From an uncultured Bacteroidota bacterium (GTDB lineage Bacteria; Bacteroidota; Bacteroidia; Chitinophagales; Chitinophagaceae), in assembly GCA_946479615.1 (NCBI GenBank), contig CAMLGR010000015.1:1-48671 (forward strand): a DNA stretch of 48,671 nucleotides. Direction: 5' to 3'. The notes beneath the pieces are model-generated. The model searched no databases. It saw only the letters and a program-made list of their open reading frames with translations, and was not told the DNA's origin. The translations under genes and the position numbers were made by a program. This document shows, in pieces, positions 34,857-43,593 of the stretch (position 1 is its first letter; each line of letters begins with the position of its first letter).

Positions 34857-36278
34857 ATGGCTAAATTAAAATTATCAGGAAAAGAATTAAGAGCGATCGG
34901 TTACCCGGAAGGGCCGGTAATCAGTATTGCTATGAATGTGATGCAAAAAAATTACAAGTACCACAAGATGGAGGAGGTGATGAAAATACTGGAAAATGTA
35001 CTGGCAGCGCCGGTAGAATATGAGAACGATGCGGTATTGGGATTGATCGCACAGCAGTTAATCCCTAAGAAAATAATTGAAGGGCAGGAAATTTCACTGA
35101 ATAACAGCGGTATCCGGTTCAATGTATTCGGGCAGGAACACATTGAAGAAGGGGCCATGCACCAGATGTACCAGGCAGCTAAATTGCCTGTTGCAGTAGC
35201 AGGGGCTTTGATGCCGGATGCTCATTCGGGATATGGCTTACCGATCGGCGGCGTGTTGGCAACAGAAAATGCGGTGATCCCTTACGGAGTAGGAGTAGAC
35301 ATCGGTTGCCGGATGTGCCTGAGCATTTTCGATATCGATGTAAAAGAATTAGTGCAGAAAGAATCTTTTTTCACCAGGGAGATCAATGAAGCTACCTTGT
35401 TTGGGAGCGGTGCGCAATTCAGGCAGGCCAGCGATCATGAAGTAATGGAACATGAAGCATTTTATACATTGCCATTGCTGAAAAACCTGCATGGAAGAGC
35501 CTGGAAACAATTGGGTTCATCCGGTTCGGGAAATCACTTTGTTGAATTTGGTATTGTAGAGATTGCCGCAAAAGATGAAGTATTGGGTATTGATGCGGGA
35601 ACGTATGTAGGATTATTGTCTCATTCAGGTTCAAGGGCATTGGGTGCCAATATTGCGAATCATTATACGAAGATCGCGAAGCAAAAAAGACGGTTGCCGG
35701 GAGAAGCGAGCAACCTTGCCTGGCTGACATTGAACGAAGAAGAAGGAATGGAATACTGGATCGCCATGAACCTGGCCGGTGATTACGCGTCTGCGTGTCA
35801 TCATATCATTCATGAAAAAATCGCCAGGCAATTGGGCCGGAAACCGGTGAAAAGGGTAGAGAACCATCACAATTTTGCATGGAAAGAAAACTGGGAAGGA
35901 AAAGAGGTGATCGTTCACCGGAAAGGAGCAACGCCTGCTGGTAAGAATGTACTGGGCATCATCCCGGGTTCTATGACTGCGGATGGCTTTATTGTAAAAG
36001 GTAAAGGTGAAGAAGCTGCGGTCAACTCGGCTGCTCATGGTGCAGGAAGAAAAATGAGCCGGACTAATGCCTTGAAATCAATCACGCATGAAGCCATGAA
36101 AGATGAATTGAAAAAGCACGGGGTGAAATTACTGGGTGGTGGATTGGATGAAGCGCCTTTTGCGTATAAGAACATTATCGAAGTGATGAAAAGCCAGCAG
36201 CAACTGGTAGATATTGTAGGAACCTTTACTCCTAAGATTGTAAAAATGGATGGAACGGCGCCGAAGCCACGGAGGTGA
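34857..36278 (+). CDS. rtcB: RNA-splicing/tRNA-repair ligase RtcB
   Basis: A protein of 473 residues. Metal- and GTP-site motifs are intact: MPDAHSGYGLPIGGV, GVGVDIGCRM (metal-binding Asp and Cys), GSGNHFVEFG, LLSHSGSRALG, HHNFAWKENW, and AAHGAGRKMSR, whose His is the one guanylylated in the family. RtcB joins 2',3'-cyclic phosphate or 3'-phosphate ends to 5'-OH ends. It is the last gene of an island with a AAA ATPase, a slipin and tRNA-like RNAs; no archease gene is present. The last codons and the stop (TGA) lie inside a palindromic repeat arm. Confidence 0.95.
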   Translation: MAKLKLSGKELRAIGYPEGPVISIAMNVMQKNYKYHKMEEVMKILENVLAAPVEYENDAVLGLIAQQLIPKKIIEGQEISLNNSGIRFNVFGQEHIEEGAMHQMYQAAKLPVAVAGALMPDAHSGYGLPIGGVLATENAVIPYGVGVDIGCRMCLSIFDIDVKELVQKESFFTREINEATLFGSGAQFRQASDHEVMEHEAFYTLPLLKNLHGRAWKQLGSSGSGNHFVEFGIVEIAAKDEVLGIDAGTYVGLLSHSGSRALGANIANHYTKIAKQKRRLPGEASNLAWLTLNEEEGMEYWIAMNLAGDYASACHHIIHEKIARQLGRKPVKRVENHHNFAWKENWEGKEVIVHRKGATPAGKNVLGIIPGSMTADGFIVKGKGEEAAVNSAAHGAGRKMSRTNALKSITHEAMKDELKKHGVKLLGGGLDEAPFAYKNIIEVMKSQQQLVDIVGTFTPKIVKMDGTAPKPRR

Positions 36279-36383
36279 ATGGTGAATGATGGGGGGTATA
36301 AAATTACAATATTTATATGTAAGCTTCGAAACTCATTATGATTAAATTCCCTGATCAGTTATTGACCATTCACTATTCACCTC
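36272..36383. repeat. GGTGAATGGTGAATG inverted repeat over two stop codons
   Basis: GAGGTGAATGGTGAATG (36272-36288) and CATTCACTATTCACCTC (36367-36383) are inverted with one mismatch. The stop of rtcB is in the left arm and the stop of the convergent SAM-hydrolase gene is in the right arm. Confidence 0.8.
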
Positions 36384-37276
36384 TTTATCTCCACGCTCCA
36401 CTCGCTGCCGCTTGCTATATGGTAGAGATTCGCAAAACTACCCTGGTTCAATGCGAATGAAACCTGTAACAAGCTGTTTAAATAAGCCAGAGGCTTTCCT
36501 TTTGCCACCTCACCGAAAGTTTGCGCATAAGGCATTTTGCCTTCATATACTTTTTTCCCCGAATGAAAAATGGTTACCAGCAATATATCCCCGTATTTCA
36601 ATTGTAACTGGTTAAACAGGTCGCTGCCAATATTGGTCCACACATTACCATATTGAATGTCCAATACCGGAATGTTTCCTTTGATCACATTACCCGTTTT
36701 CACTGCCTGCTGGTAAGAGATCATTATCACAGACGCAGGCAATGCTTTTCCTACCTGTTCATAAGTAATAGCACCCGCTGCTAAGCGCGCACCGGTATAT
36801 GCATATACATCGCGGCCATGAAAGGTATACGACTTTTCAGAATCTTTTCTGCGGTTGACTGCTTCATCAATTTCTCTTACCGAATCGATACCCAGGGTTT
36901 CGGCTAATAATGTCAACGTGCCATTATCCGGCGTTACGATATAATGACCGCTTTTTGTTTTTAATACTACTGATTTCCGTGTCGTGCCCACACCGGGGTC
37001 TACTACTGAAACAAACACAGTCCCTGGCGGCCAGTAAGGTACGGTTTGCATCAGCCGGTAAGCAGCTTCCCAGATATTGTATGCAGGTATCTCATGGGTG
37101 AGATCATATAACTTAAGATCGCCCGATACAGTCATGGCAACTCCTTTCATCGCAGAAACAGCGCCGTCCTTTACTCCAAAGTCGGATTGAAAGACAACGA
37201 TCTTTGGTTGCTGCGCGGATGTTTGAATACTGGCAAGAAAAAATAGAAGCCCCGAAAGGATAAGTACACGTTTCAT
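36377..37276 (-). CDS. exported SAM hydroxide adenosyltransferase (DUF62) family protein
   Basis: A protein of 299 residues. MKRVLILSGLLFFLASIQTSAQ is a clear signal peptide. The domain that follows is the SAM hydrolase/halogenase-type family: VFQSDFGVKDGAVSAMKGV, YDLTHEIPAYNIWEAAYRL, VVDPGVGTTRK, VTPDNGTLT, FHGRDVYAYTGARLAAG. These are the Asp, Arg and His positions of the water-activating site. Known members hydrolyse S-adenosylmethionine to adenosine and methionine in the cytoplasm, so export is unexpected; the periplasmic substrate is unclear. Confidence 0.9.
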   Translation of the reverse strand: MKRVLILSGLLFFLASIQTSAQQPKIVVFQSDFGVKDGAVSAMKGVAMTVSGDLKLYDLTHEIPAYNIWEAAYRLMQTVPYWPPGTVFVSVVDPGVGTTRKSVVLKTKSGHYIVTPDNGTLTLLAETLGIDSVREIDEAVNRRKDSEKSYTFHGRDVYAYTGARLAAGAITYEQVGKALPASVIMISYQQAVKTGNVIKGNIPVLDIQYGNVWTNIGSDLFNQLQLKYGDILLVTIFHSGKKVYEGKMPYAQTFGEVAKGKPLAYLNSLLQVSFALNQGSFANLYHIASGSEWSVEIKR

Positions 37277-37301
37277 GATATGGTATTATAAAATTAAAAT
37301 A

Positions 37302-37363
37302 GCCGGGGAAGCGGTAAGACGATATGTTGCCATAAACATTCCCGTCTTGCTGTCTCCCCGGCC
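37302..37363. repeat. GCCGGGGAAG palindromic repeat
   Basis: GCCGGGGAAGCGGTAAGACG and CGTCTTGCTGTCTCCCCGGC form imperfect arms around about 20 nt. Same family as the elements at 6451 and 25350. It lies between the TonB receptor gene and the SAM-hydrolase gene, both on the minus strand, and can act as a terminator for the former. Confidence 0.75.
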
Positions 37364-37375
37364 AATAAAATTAAA

Positions 37376-40225
37376 TCAGAAATTCAATACAATCTTGCTG
37401 AACAGTCTTAATCCGTTAAAACCCATTTGCACGGATTCCCAGGCACCACCGGTTTCATTATCGAACGATTCGTAGCGGCCATTCGGAACGGCTGCAAAAT
37501 CTGGATGAACATTGAAAAGATTATCAGCACCAATGAAAAGACTTACTTTTTTAGAAAAACTATACGAGAAGAAAAGATCAGTGGTTACTTTTCCACCATA
37601 GTTAAAAACTTCCGGGGTTACATGAACCTGGTCGCTATATCCATCTATATCGACATAAGGATCGATGCCGGTAAAACTTCCCGAAATATCAGGATCACCG
37701 GGGCCACCTGTTCCTGCTGCACTGGCCAGTCCCGTCCATCCAAAACCTTTGGTCGCCATCTTGCCATAATAAGTAAAATGCAGACCGGTGCCAAATTTCT
37801 TCAAGGTATAATCAAGATTCAAAGATAGCTTGGCCTTTGGTGCAGATGCCAGGAGAAAGGCTTCTTCCCTGTCGCTGAAAAAAGTTCTGCGATGCAAATA
37901 ACTATCATCGAGTTTGGCAGGAATATGTACATCGTTAATCTTCATATGCTGGATATTGCCGGTCAGCAATGCCCTGAATGTATTATCACCCCATCTTTTT
38001 GAATAATCTACTACGATGTCAAGTCCGAAATTGGTGGTGTTGACAGCATTATCAAAAAACTGTGCAGTAGATACATTGATCGCCTGAAGCTGCGAAGTAA
38101 ATTCAGCAGGCAGGCTATTATCATCTGCACTGAACAATCCTGATAATACGATCCTGTTTTTCACCTTCACCATATACCCATCCAGTGTGATAGTAAGATC
38201 TTTGACCGGTTTTACAGAAAACCCAAGACTGGCATTCACTGAAGTCTCTTCCTTCAGATCGGGAATGCCCGCTGCTTTGGTAATGGCATCATTGTTACGG
38301 GCGATGCGCGATTGAACGAGTTGACCGCCACTGAACGAAGTAAGCGTATTACTGAAATTGATCTGTTGTAAAGAAGGTGCGCGGTAACCCGTGCTGACAG
38401 AACCACGAAGATTGAAATTGGAGGCCACTTTGTAACGTGTAGCAAATTTTCCGGTGAGGATAGAACCAAAATCAGAATAATTTTCAAAACGCGCAGCAAC
38501 ATCTATCAGCCATTTATTGGTAATATTTAATTCTCCATCGGCATAAACACCTGCAGTAGTACGATTTTCACTTACTTCATCAGCCGGGCTGAATCCGGGA
38601 AATCCCTGTGCACCCGGTGCCTGGTCAAAAGGATTGGTATACCCCTGGTAGGAGGCTTCTTCTCCTTTATAGATGGAATATCGTTCATACCTGAATTCAG
38701 CGCCAATGCCAAGGTTAAATCCTTCCGCAAAAGAAGGAATTGCCTTGGTGAAATCAAGATTGACAGTATTCTGTAAAAAATTAAAACCACCATCATCGAA
38801 ATGATCAGGTGTGGTAACGCCGATCAGGGATGCATTGAATGTTTTATCTCCGTAGTAATGAAAATTATTCCTGCCAATCGTATTGCTCAGGTCCCAGGTC
38901 CATTCTTTCGGCAGATCACCTTTGATACCCGCAGCCAGTGACATATCGGTAATATGTGTTTGAATATGCGGGTTGTAATACACTTCTCCATCAACCGATG
39001 TACGCATGATACCGGGAACAAAAATGAGATTACCACTATTATCTACAGGAAAACGGTCGGGTCTCGCACTGAAATTTCTTGTGTAAGCGAATGCATCGGA
39101 GGCTTTATAATTGTATCCACCGAAGGAATAAAATTTCGTGTTATTCTTTCCGGCAGGTAATTCCATATTGAACATACCGCCACCGGTTGTAACCGATCCG
39201 TCACCAAATGCACGACGACCGTTATTGAGTAATAAGGCATCGGGATTTGTCATGATATTGGTATCAGCAACCTGGCGGTATGTTTTTGCCTGTTTTAAAA
39301 AGTCGAGCGAGATATTGATAAAACCACCTTGTTTGCCTATTGAAAATCCATTATTTACCGATAAAGAAAAAGTGCCTCCATCGATAGGATGACTGGAATA
39401 GTATTGATTATCTTTTCTTGTTTGATACGCATTGAATTTTTTATCATAATATCCTGACCAGCCTGCATTGACATTCCAGTGATTCACATCTTTTTTCAGG
39501 ATGATATTAATAACACCCGCCATCGCATCGGAACCATATTGTGCAGAAGCTCCATCGCGTAATATCTCGATGCGATCTACAGCCGATTGCGGAAATGCAT
39601 TGAGATCGGCGCCGGAATTACCACGGCCCCTTGTGCCAAACAAACCAACGAATGCAGTCTGGTGTCTTCTTTTTCCATTGATAAGTACCAGTGTCTGATC
39701 GGGACCTAAACCACGTAATGTTCCGAGATCGATATGGTCAGCCCCATCTGCGCCACTTTGTTTATTATAATTAAAAGAAGGAGCGGCAGAATTTAAGATG
39801 GAAGTAAGATCCATTTTAGCAGTAGGTATACCAGCCTGGTTAATATTGATCACATCTACAGGCACGGGCAATTCTGTTTTTACCCGTCCACCGCGCCGCG
39901 ATCCTACAACTACGATCTGTCCTAATTCTTCGGTGGAACTTTCGAAGCTGACAGCTATAGTGCTGGCGCCACTGATATTTACCCGTTGTGTTATATAACC
40001 GATGCGACTGATCTCCAATACATCGTCAGGACCGGCTTTGATAGAGAAACTGCCGTCTTCTTTGGTAGTGGTGCCTGCTCTTGTAGAACGGACCATTACA
40101 GAGGCTCCGCTGACAGGCTCGCTGGTTGTTTTATCGGTGACCTTTCCTGTTACGGTCTGGCCGTAAAAAAAAGAAGTGACCATCATGGCCACTGTCGTTA
40201 AAAGCAGTTTTTGCAGCAGTTTCAT
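37376..40225 (-). CDS. TonB-dependent receptor with carboxypeptidase-like N-domain
   Basis: A protein of 949 residues with signal peptide (MKLLQKLLLTTVAMMVTSFFYGQ). Residues about 24-105 are a CarboxypepD_reg-like domain (TVTGKVTDKTTSEPVSGASV), residues about 120-250 a plug (LGPDQTLVLINGKRRHQ, GASAQYGSDAMAGVINIILK), and the rest the barrel ending in FSKIVLNF. It lacks an STN domain and has no SusD partner, so it resembles the siderophore/peptide-type receptors more than SusC. The ligand cannot be told. It is monocistronic, with palindromic repeat sequence after its stop. Confidence 0.92.
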   Translation of the reverse strand: MKLLQKLLLTTVAMMVTSFFYGQTVTGKVTDKTTSEPVSGASVMVRSTRAGTTTKEDGSFSIKAGPDDVLEISRIGYITQRVNISGASTIAVSFESSTEELGQIVVVGSRRGGRVKTELPVPVDVININQAGIPTAKMDLTSILNSAAPSFNYNKQSGADGADHIDLGTLRGLGPDQTLVLINGKRRHQTAFVGLFGTRGRGNSGADLNAFPQSAVDRIEILRDGASAQYGSDAMAGVINIILKKDVNHWNVNAGWSGYYDKKFNAYQTRKDNQYYSSHPIDGGTFSLSVNNGFSIGKQGGFINISLDFLKQAKTYRQVADTNIMTNPDALLLNNGRRAFGDGSVTTGGGMFNMELPAGKNNTKFYSFGGYNYKASDAFAYTRNFSARPDRFPVDNSGNLIFVPGIMRTSVDGEVYYNPHIQTHITDMSLAAGIKGDLPKEWTWDLSNTIGRNNFHYYGDKTFNASLIGVTTPDHFDDGGFNFLQNTVNLDFTKAIPSFAEGFNLGIGAEFRYERYSIYKGEEASYQGYTNPFDQAPGAQGFPGFSPADEVSENRTTAGVYADGELNITNKWLIDVAARFENYSDFGSILTGKFATRYKVASNFNLRGSVSTGYRAPSLQQINFSNTLTSFSGGQLVQSRIARNNDAITKAAGIPDLKEETSVNASLGFSVKPVKDLTITLDGYMVKVKNRIVLSGLFSADDNSLPAEFTSQLQAINVSTAQFFDNAVNTTNFGLDIVVDYSKRWGDNTFRALLTGNIQHMKINDVHIPAKLDDSYLHRRTFFSDREEAFLLASAPKAKLSLNLDYTLKKFGTGLHFTYYGKMATKGFGWTGLASAAGTGGPGDPDISGSFTGIDPYVDIDGYSDQVHVTPEVFNYGGKVTTDLFFSYSFSKKVSLFIGADNLFNVHPDFAAVPNGRYESFDNETGGAWESVQMGFNGLRLFSKIVLNF

Positions 40226-40378
40226 ATTGGAATATTTCTTTTAAGGTAGAGAAATATATGAATCTGGCAAAAAGAAAGAGGTGGAATCGGGGAATTGATC
40301 ACCAGTAGAAATTGTATTACGGAAATGAGGCATATTGAGATCCGTAATGAATTTCGAATTGAAAAAATTTCCTAATTC

Positions 40379-41596
40379 CTACACCTTGATATAAATCTTT
40401 TTCTTATCCATCCACCAGCAGATAAGCCACATAAAAATGATTACGCAGATGGCATATAGCATGGAGCCCAGTCTCGGATCGCCGGGGACATGTACCAGTA
40501 CTTTTCTATACAACCAGTTCCAGGGATTGATGCCATCGCCCAGTTTGATAAGCGCGAAGCCTTTAATAAGGAAAGCGCTCAGCGCAAATACAAACAAAGC
40601 ATTTTTACCAAATACATCAAAGAAACGGGTCAGCCAGCCTTTTACATTCCTGAATTCTATGAAATAGATCATAGTAGCCAGGGTGATCATGGCCAGTCCC
40701 GATGTATAAACCGTATAGGAACTTGTCCATATTTTTTTATTGATCGGGAAAACCATATCCCAGCAAAACCCGGTAACGAGCAAGGCAACGCCGCCGACAA
40801 ACAATCCTGTCAGCATTTCAAAATTCTTTCCCTTCTTTTGAATATAATCTCCTACCATATATCCAAAAATCACTTCAGTGATGGCAGCAATAACACTGAC
40901 CAGGCCTTCTGGATCAAAAGGGATCTTTTTACCATGCAGCATTTCCTGCTGGTACATATGGGGAACACTAAGAATTTTTTTATCGATATCAGTGCCAAAC
41001 CAACCTGACAAACTAAACGGATCGGAAGGATTGCCGAGTACACAAAGTACCCAATACACCAGCAATAAGACAAGACCAGTGTAGAATGCTTTTCTCAATT
41101 TGAGATAATAGATAATAATGGAAGCAAAAAAGTAACAAAGTGCGATACGTTGCAATACACCAAGCACACGTACACCTTTTACTGTTTCTACAATATTGCC
41201 GGCAGCATCTTTTGAATAATCGATCCAGGTAAATCCTTTGGCAATAGTAACGGTTTGCAATTCGTTCGTTCCTTCGATCACCCGATTGACAGAAGTAACG
41301 AATGGCCACCAGTTAAGGAACAGGCCGATCATGATGATCAGTAATGTTCTCTTGATTTTTTGTTTCCTGTTAGCGGCATCGCCTCCGGCTTCCAGTCTCG
41401 GCATTACAAATGACATGGCATTACCTACCGCAAATAGAAAAAAGGGGAATACCAGGTCGGTAGGTGTCAGGCCGTGCCATTCGGCATGATCGAGCGGTGG
41501 ATAAATATGACCCCAGTCACCGGGATTATTGACGAGTATCATCAGGCATACCGTAGCGCCGCGAAAAACATCGAGCGAATAATAACGTTGGTTCAC
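40379..41596 (-). CDS. DUF5009 / HGSNAT-like membrane acyltransferase
   Basis: About 405 residues from a GTG at 41596 (VNQRYYSLDVFRGATV, where related proteins begin); an ATG at 41647 would add 17 residues. Around ten hydrophobic segments are visible. RYYSLDVFRGATVCLMILVNNPG and HAEWHGLTPTDLVFPFFLFAVGNAMSF are signatures of the heparan-alpha-glucosaminide N-acetyltransferase-like family, with the conserved His in the latter. Such proteins move acetyl groups across the membrane to sugars. It may decorate a cell-envelope glycan. It is a single gene. Confidence 0.85.
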   Translation of the reverse strand: MNQRYYSLDVFRGATVCLMILVNNPGDWGHIYPPLDHAEWHGLTPTDLVFPFFLFAVGNAMSFVMPRLEAGGDAANRKQKIKRTLLIIMIGLFLNWWPFVTSVNRVIEGTNELQTVTIAKGFTWIDYSKDAAGNIVETVKGVRVLGVLQRIALCYFFASIIIYYLKLRKAFYTGLVLLLVYWVLCVLGNPSDPFSLSGWFGTDIDKKILSVPHMYQQEMLHGKKIPFDPEGLVSVIAAITEVIFGYMVGDYIQKKGKNFEMLTGLFVGGVALLVTGFCWDMVFPINKKIWTSSYTVYTSGLAMITLATMIYFIEFRNVKGWLTRFFDVFGKNALFVFALSAFLIKGFALIKLGDGINPWNWLYRKVLVHVPGDPRLGSMLYAICVIIFMWLICWWMDKKKIYIKV

Positions 41597-41761
41597 TGGC
41601 AGGGAGTTTAATAACAGGCACCCGGTAAATACCAGGTTCGCAATCAATTGAATTTACCAGTAAGTTATTACTATTATAAGCAAATAGCAATAGTTAATTA
41701 GCGGCGCAGAATTGATAACGGCGAACCTGGCAGTTGATGGGTGTGGTAACAGAAACTACAG

Positions 41762-42049
41762 TTAGCTGCCGGCTTCATCTGCATGCTGCCTGCTGATAAG
41801 ATGAATCGCTTCTACCAGCTTTTCCAATCGCTCATAAAAATACAGCATGTTCGATCGTTCGCGGCGCGACAAGGTTTTGCAATAATTGCCGGTGATAGTT
41901 GTTTTGAGCAGTTCCCATAATTGGTCCCTGATCTCGGGGAGATGACCGTAACTAAAAAAATCATGGATCACCTGCATCGGTTCATCCATTTCTTCACGGC
42001 TCAGATGCCGTGGTTTTAATTCCCATGAGGGATAATCCTGTAATGGCAT
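41762..42049 (-). CDS. small conserved-looking hypothetical protein
   Basis: A protein of 95 residues, charged and predominantly helical (LSREEMDEPMQVIHDFFSYGHLPEIRDQLWELLKTTITGN, then LSRRERSNMLYFYERLEKLVEAIHLI). No signal peptide and no named family. The codon pattern and lack of low-complexity sequence favour a real gene. It is divergent from the HTH gene at 42266, with 216 nt between them. Confidence 0.65.
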   Translation of the reverse strand: MPLQDYPSWELKPRHLSREEMDEPMQVIHDFFSYGHLPEIRDQLWELLKTTITGNYCKTLSRRERSNMLYFYERLEKLVEAIHLISRQHADEAGS

Positions 42050-42234
42050 ATATAACCATTAAAAAATACCAGGAGAATCTTACGACACTTTTTATTAACT
42101 TCGGATGGCTCTTTTCGTTGATAAGCTCCCAATTATTCAGAAGAGCCAGCACTGCGAATGCTACGATCCGCGATTTTATTCTTTATTTCGTAAGACAATA
42201 CACGAAGATAAGCAAGAAACTAAGTAAAAAAGTC

Positions 42235-42260
42235 AAATTTAGATTATTTTCTAAATATTT
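42235..42260 (+). promoter_or_regulatory. candidate operator before the HTH gene
   Basis: ATTTAGATTATTTTCTAAAT has arms ATTTAG/CTAAAT around 8 bp, ending a few bases before the GTG start. It resembles the TTTAG/CTAAA elements at 25523-25551. It may be an autoregulatory site for the encoded HTH protein. Confidence 0.35.
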
Positions 42261-42265
42261 ATTTT

Positions 42266-42637
42266 GTGCGTTTAATAGATCGTCTAACTAAATACCTGGA
42301 ACTGAAGGGAATCAGTCCACATGTTTTTGAAAAAAATTGTGGCCTCGCCAATGGATATATCGGTAAACAACTGAATGGAAAAGGGTCGGTTGGTTCTGAT
42401 ATCCTTGAAAAAATCGCCCATGAATATCCTGAACTGAATCTCGTATGGTTAATTACCGGCAAAGGCAAGGCGGTTATAAAAACAGGAAAATATAAAGACG
42501 GCGAATGGGCCGGCCTGGAATTAAAAGAAGTAGAGGCTGTATATGAAGCAAGGAAAAAAATTCTCGAAGTACTGGAAGAACAGATCGATGTGATTTCATC
42601 GATGATGCCGGGCAAAAGAACAAAAAAACCTATGTGA
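42266..42637 (+). CDS. helix-turn-helix regulator, repressor-like
   Basis: A protein of 123 residues starting at GTG 42266. IDRLTKYLELKGISPHVFEKNCGLANGYIGKQLNGKGSVGSDILEKIAHEYPELNLVWLITGKG is the same HTH form found at the N-terminus of HTH-S24 (CI/LexA-type) repressors of Bacteroidota, but the peptidase domain is absent; instead there is a short helical tail (EVEAVYEARKKILEVLEEQIDVI), perhaps for dimerisation. Its stop codon lies within the CTATGTG palindrome. A palindromic operator candidate lies just upstream. Targets are unknown. Confidence 0.8.
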   Translation: MRLIDRLTKYLELKGISPHVFEKNCGLANGYIGKQLNGKGSVGSDILEKIAHEYPELNLVWLITGKGKAVIKTGKYKDGEWAGLELKEVEAVYEARKKILEVLEEQIDVISSMMPGKRTKKPM

Positions 42638-42710
42638 ACCTATGTTCCTATGTAGTGAAAATTACGCCAGTCAGCTTTTTTACCACATAGGATCATAGGT
42701 TTCACATAGG
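42629..42710. repeat. CTATGTG palindromic dispersed repeat, inverted copy
   Basis: CCTATGTGAACCTATG and CATAGGTTTCACATAGG are the arms; the centre contains CGCCAGTCAGCTTTTTTACC, the reverse complement of the centre of the copy at 21246 apart from one base. The left arm supplies the stop codon of the HTH gene. Confidence 0.85.
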
Positions 42711-42721
42711 GAAAAAATAAT

Positions 42722-43300
42722 ATGGCTGGAAATAATTTTATACATGCAAGTGCCATTATCGATGAGGGTGCACAGGTCGGTCGCGATACCAGGATCTGGC
42801 ATTTTTGTCACCTGATGCCGCGTTGCAAAGTGGGCGACGGCTGCACGATCGGGCAAAATGTATATATCGACAATGAAGTAACGATCGGTAATAATGTCAA
42901 GATCCAGAATAATGTATCTGTATATACCGGTGTAATTATCGAGGACGATGTGTTTCTTGGCCCCTCGATGGTGTTTACCAATGTGATCAATCCCCGTTCT
43001 TTTATCGACCGCCGGAAAGAATTTAAAAAAACCATCGTGCGCAAGGGAGCAACCATTGGCGCCAATGCTACCGTATTATGCGGCGTTGAAATTGGTTCTT
43101 ATGCCATGATCGGCGCTGCGGCAGTAGTCGTGGACAATGTTTTTCCCTATGCATTGGTGATCGGCAACCCCGCCCGCCAGATCGGTTGGGTCAGCGAAGC
43201 CGGCATCACTCTTGATTTTACCGCTGATGGCCTGGCCACCTGTCCGCAAACAGGAAAAAAATACAGGTTGAAGAACGAGGTGGTTTTTCCCGTTTCATAA
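42722..43300 (+). CDS. left-handed beta-helix sugar N-acetyltransferase (WbpD/WlbB-like)
   Basis: A protein of 192 residues made of hexapeptide repeats (IIDEGAQVGRDTRIW, CTIGQNVYIDNEVTIGNNVKIQNNVSV, ATIGANATVLCGVEIG), with MPRCKVGDGCTIGQNVYID and FLGPSMVFTNVINPRS typical of acetyltransferases acting on UDP-3-amino-sugar uronates (WbpD/WlbB type). It uses acetyl-CoA to make a di-N-acetylated sugar for surface polysaccharide. It precedes the exopolysaccharide operon and belongs to that pathway, though a repeat and promoter separate it from the next gene. Confidence 0.88.
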   Translation: MAGNNFIHASAIIDEGAQVGRDTRIWHFCHLMPRCKVGDGCTIGQNVYIDNEVTIGNNVKIQNNVSVYTGVIIEDDVFLGPSMVFTNVINPRSFIDRRKEFKKTIVRKGATIGANATVLCGVEIGSYAMIGAAAVVVDNVFPYALVIGNPARQIGWVSEAGITLDFTADGLATCPQTGKKYRLKNEVVFPVS

Positions 43301-43302
43301 TT

Positions 43303-43383
43303 AAAAATCAAAAGTAAAAATTCAAAAAAGAGACCCTTAAACCGGCTCCCCTTTTTGATTTTTGGTTTTTGAATTTTGACTTT
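43303..43383. repeat. AAAAATTCAAAAA inverted repeat
   Basis: AAAGTAAAAATTCAAAAA (43311-43328) and TTTTTGAATTTTGACTTT (43366-43383) are inverted with one mismatch. It starts a few bases after the acetyltransferase stop; terminator-like, and of a different family from the other repeats. Confidence 0.75.
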
Positions 43384-43451
43384 CCGTTTCTCCGCCCTCG
43401 AGGTTATCAACTCGTGGGGATAAATCATTCACTATCTGCTAATTTTATTCT

Positions 43452-43482
43452 TTTGCCACTCCCATTCTCCCGTTTATATTTG
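43452..43482 (+). promoter_or_regulatory. Bacteroidota promoter of the exopolysaccharide operon
   Basis: TTTG at 43452-43455, 19 bp, TATATTTG at 43475-43482: an exact match to the TTTG / TAnnTTTG consensus. The predicted transcript starts near 43490, leaving about 100 nt of leader before the UpxY gene. Confidence 0.65.
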
Positions 43483-43593
43483 CAGCCGGAAAGCAGCAGT
43501 CAGCCTGGATTGCATTTCTGTGAACCATTTTTAACCGGTTGTATAAAAATTCTTATGTGACCGAGGTGGCGAAGCTTTCTAAATACTTTTCAT

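Noticed and set aside
42010..42291. 93-residue plus-strand ORF before the HTH gene
   Set aside because: Overlaps the opposite-strand small protein, the candidate operator and the HTH start in other frames; no domain and no ribosome site.
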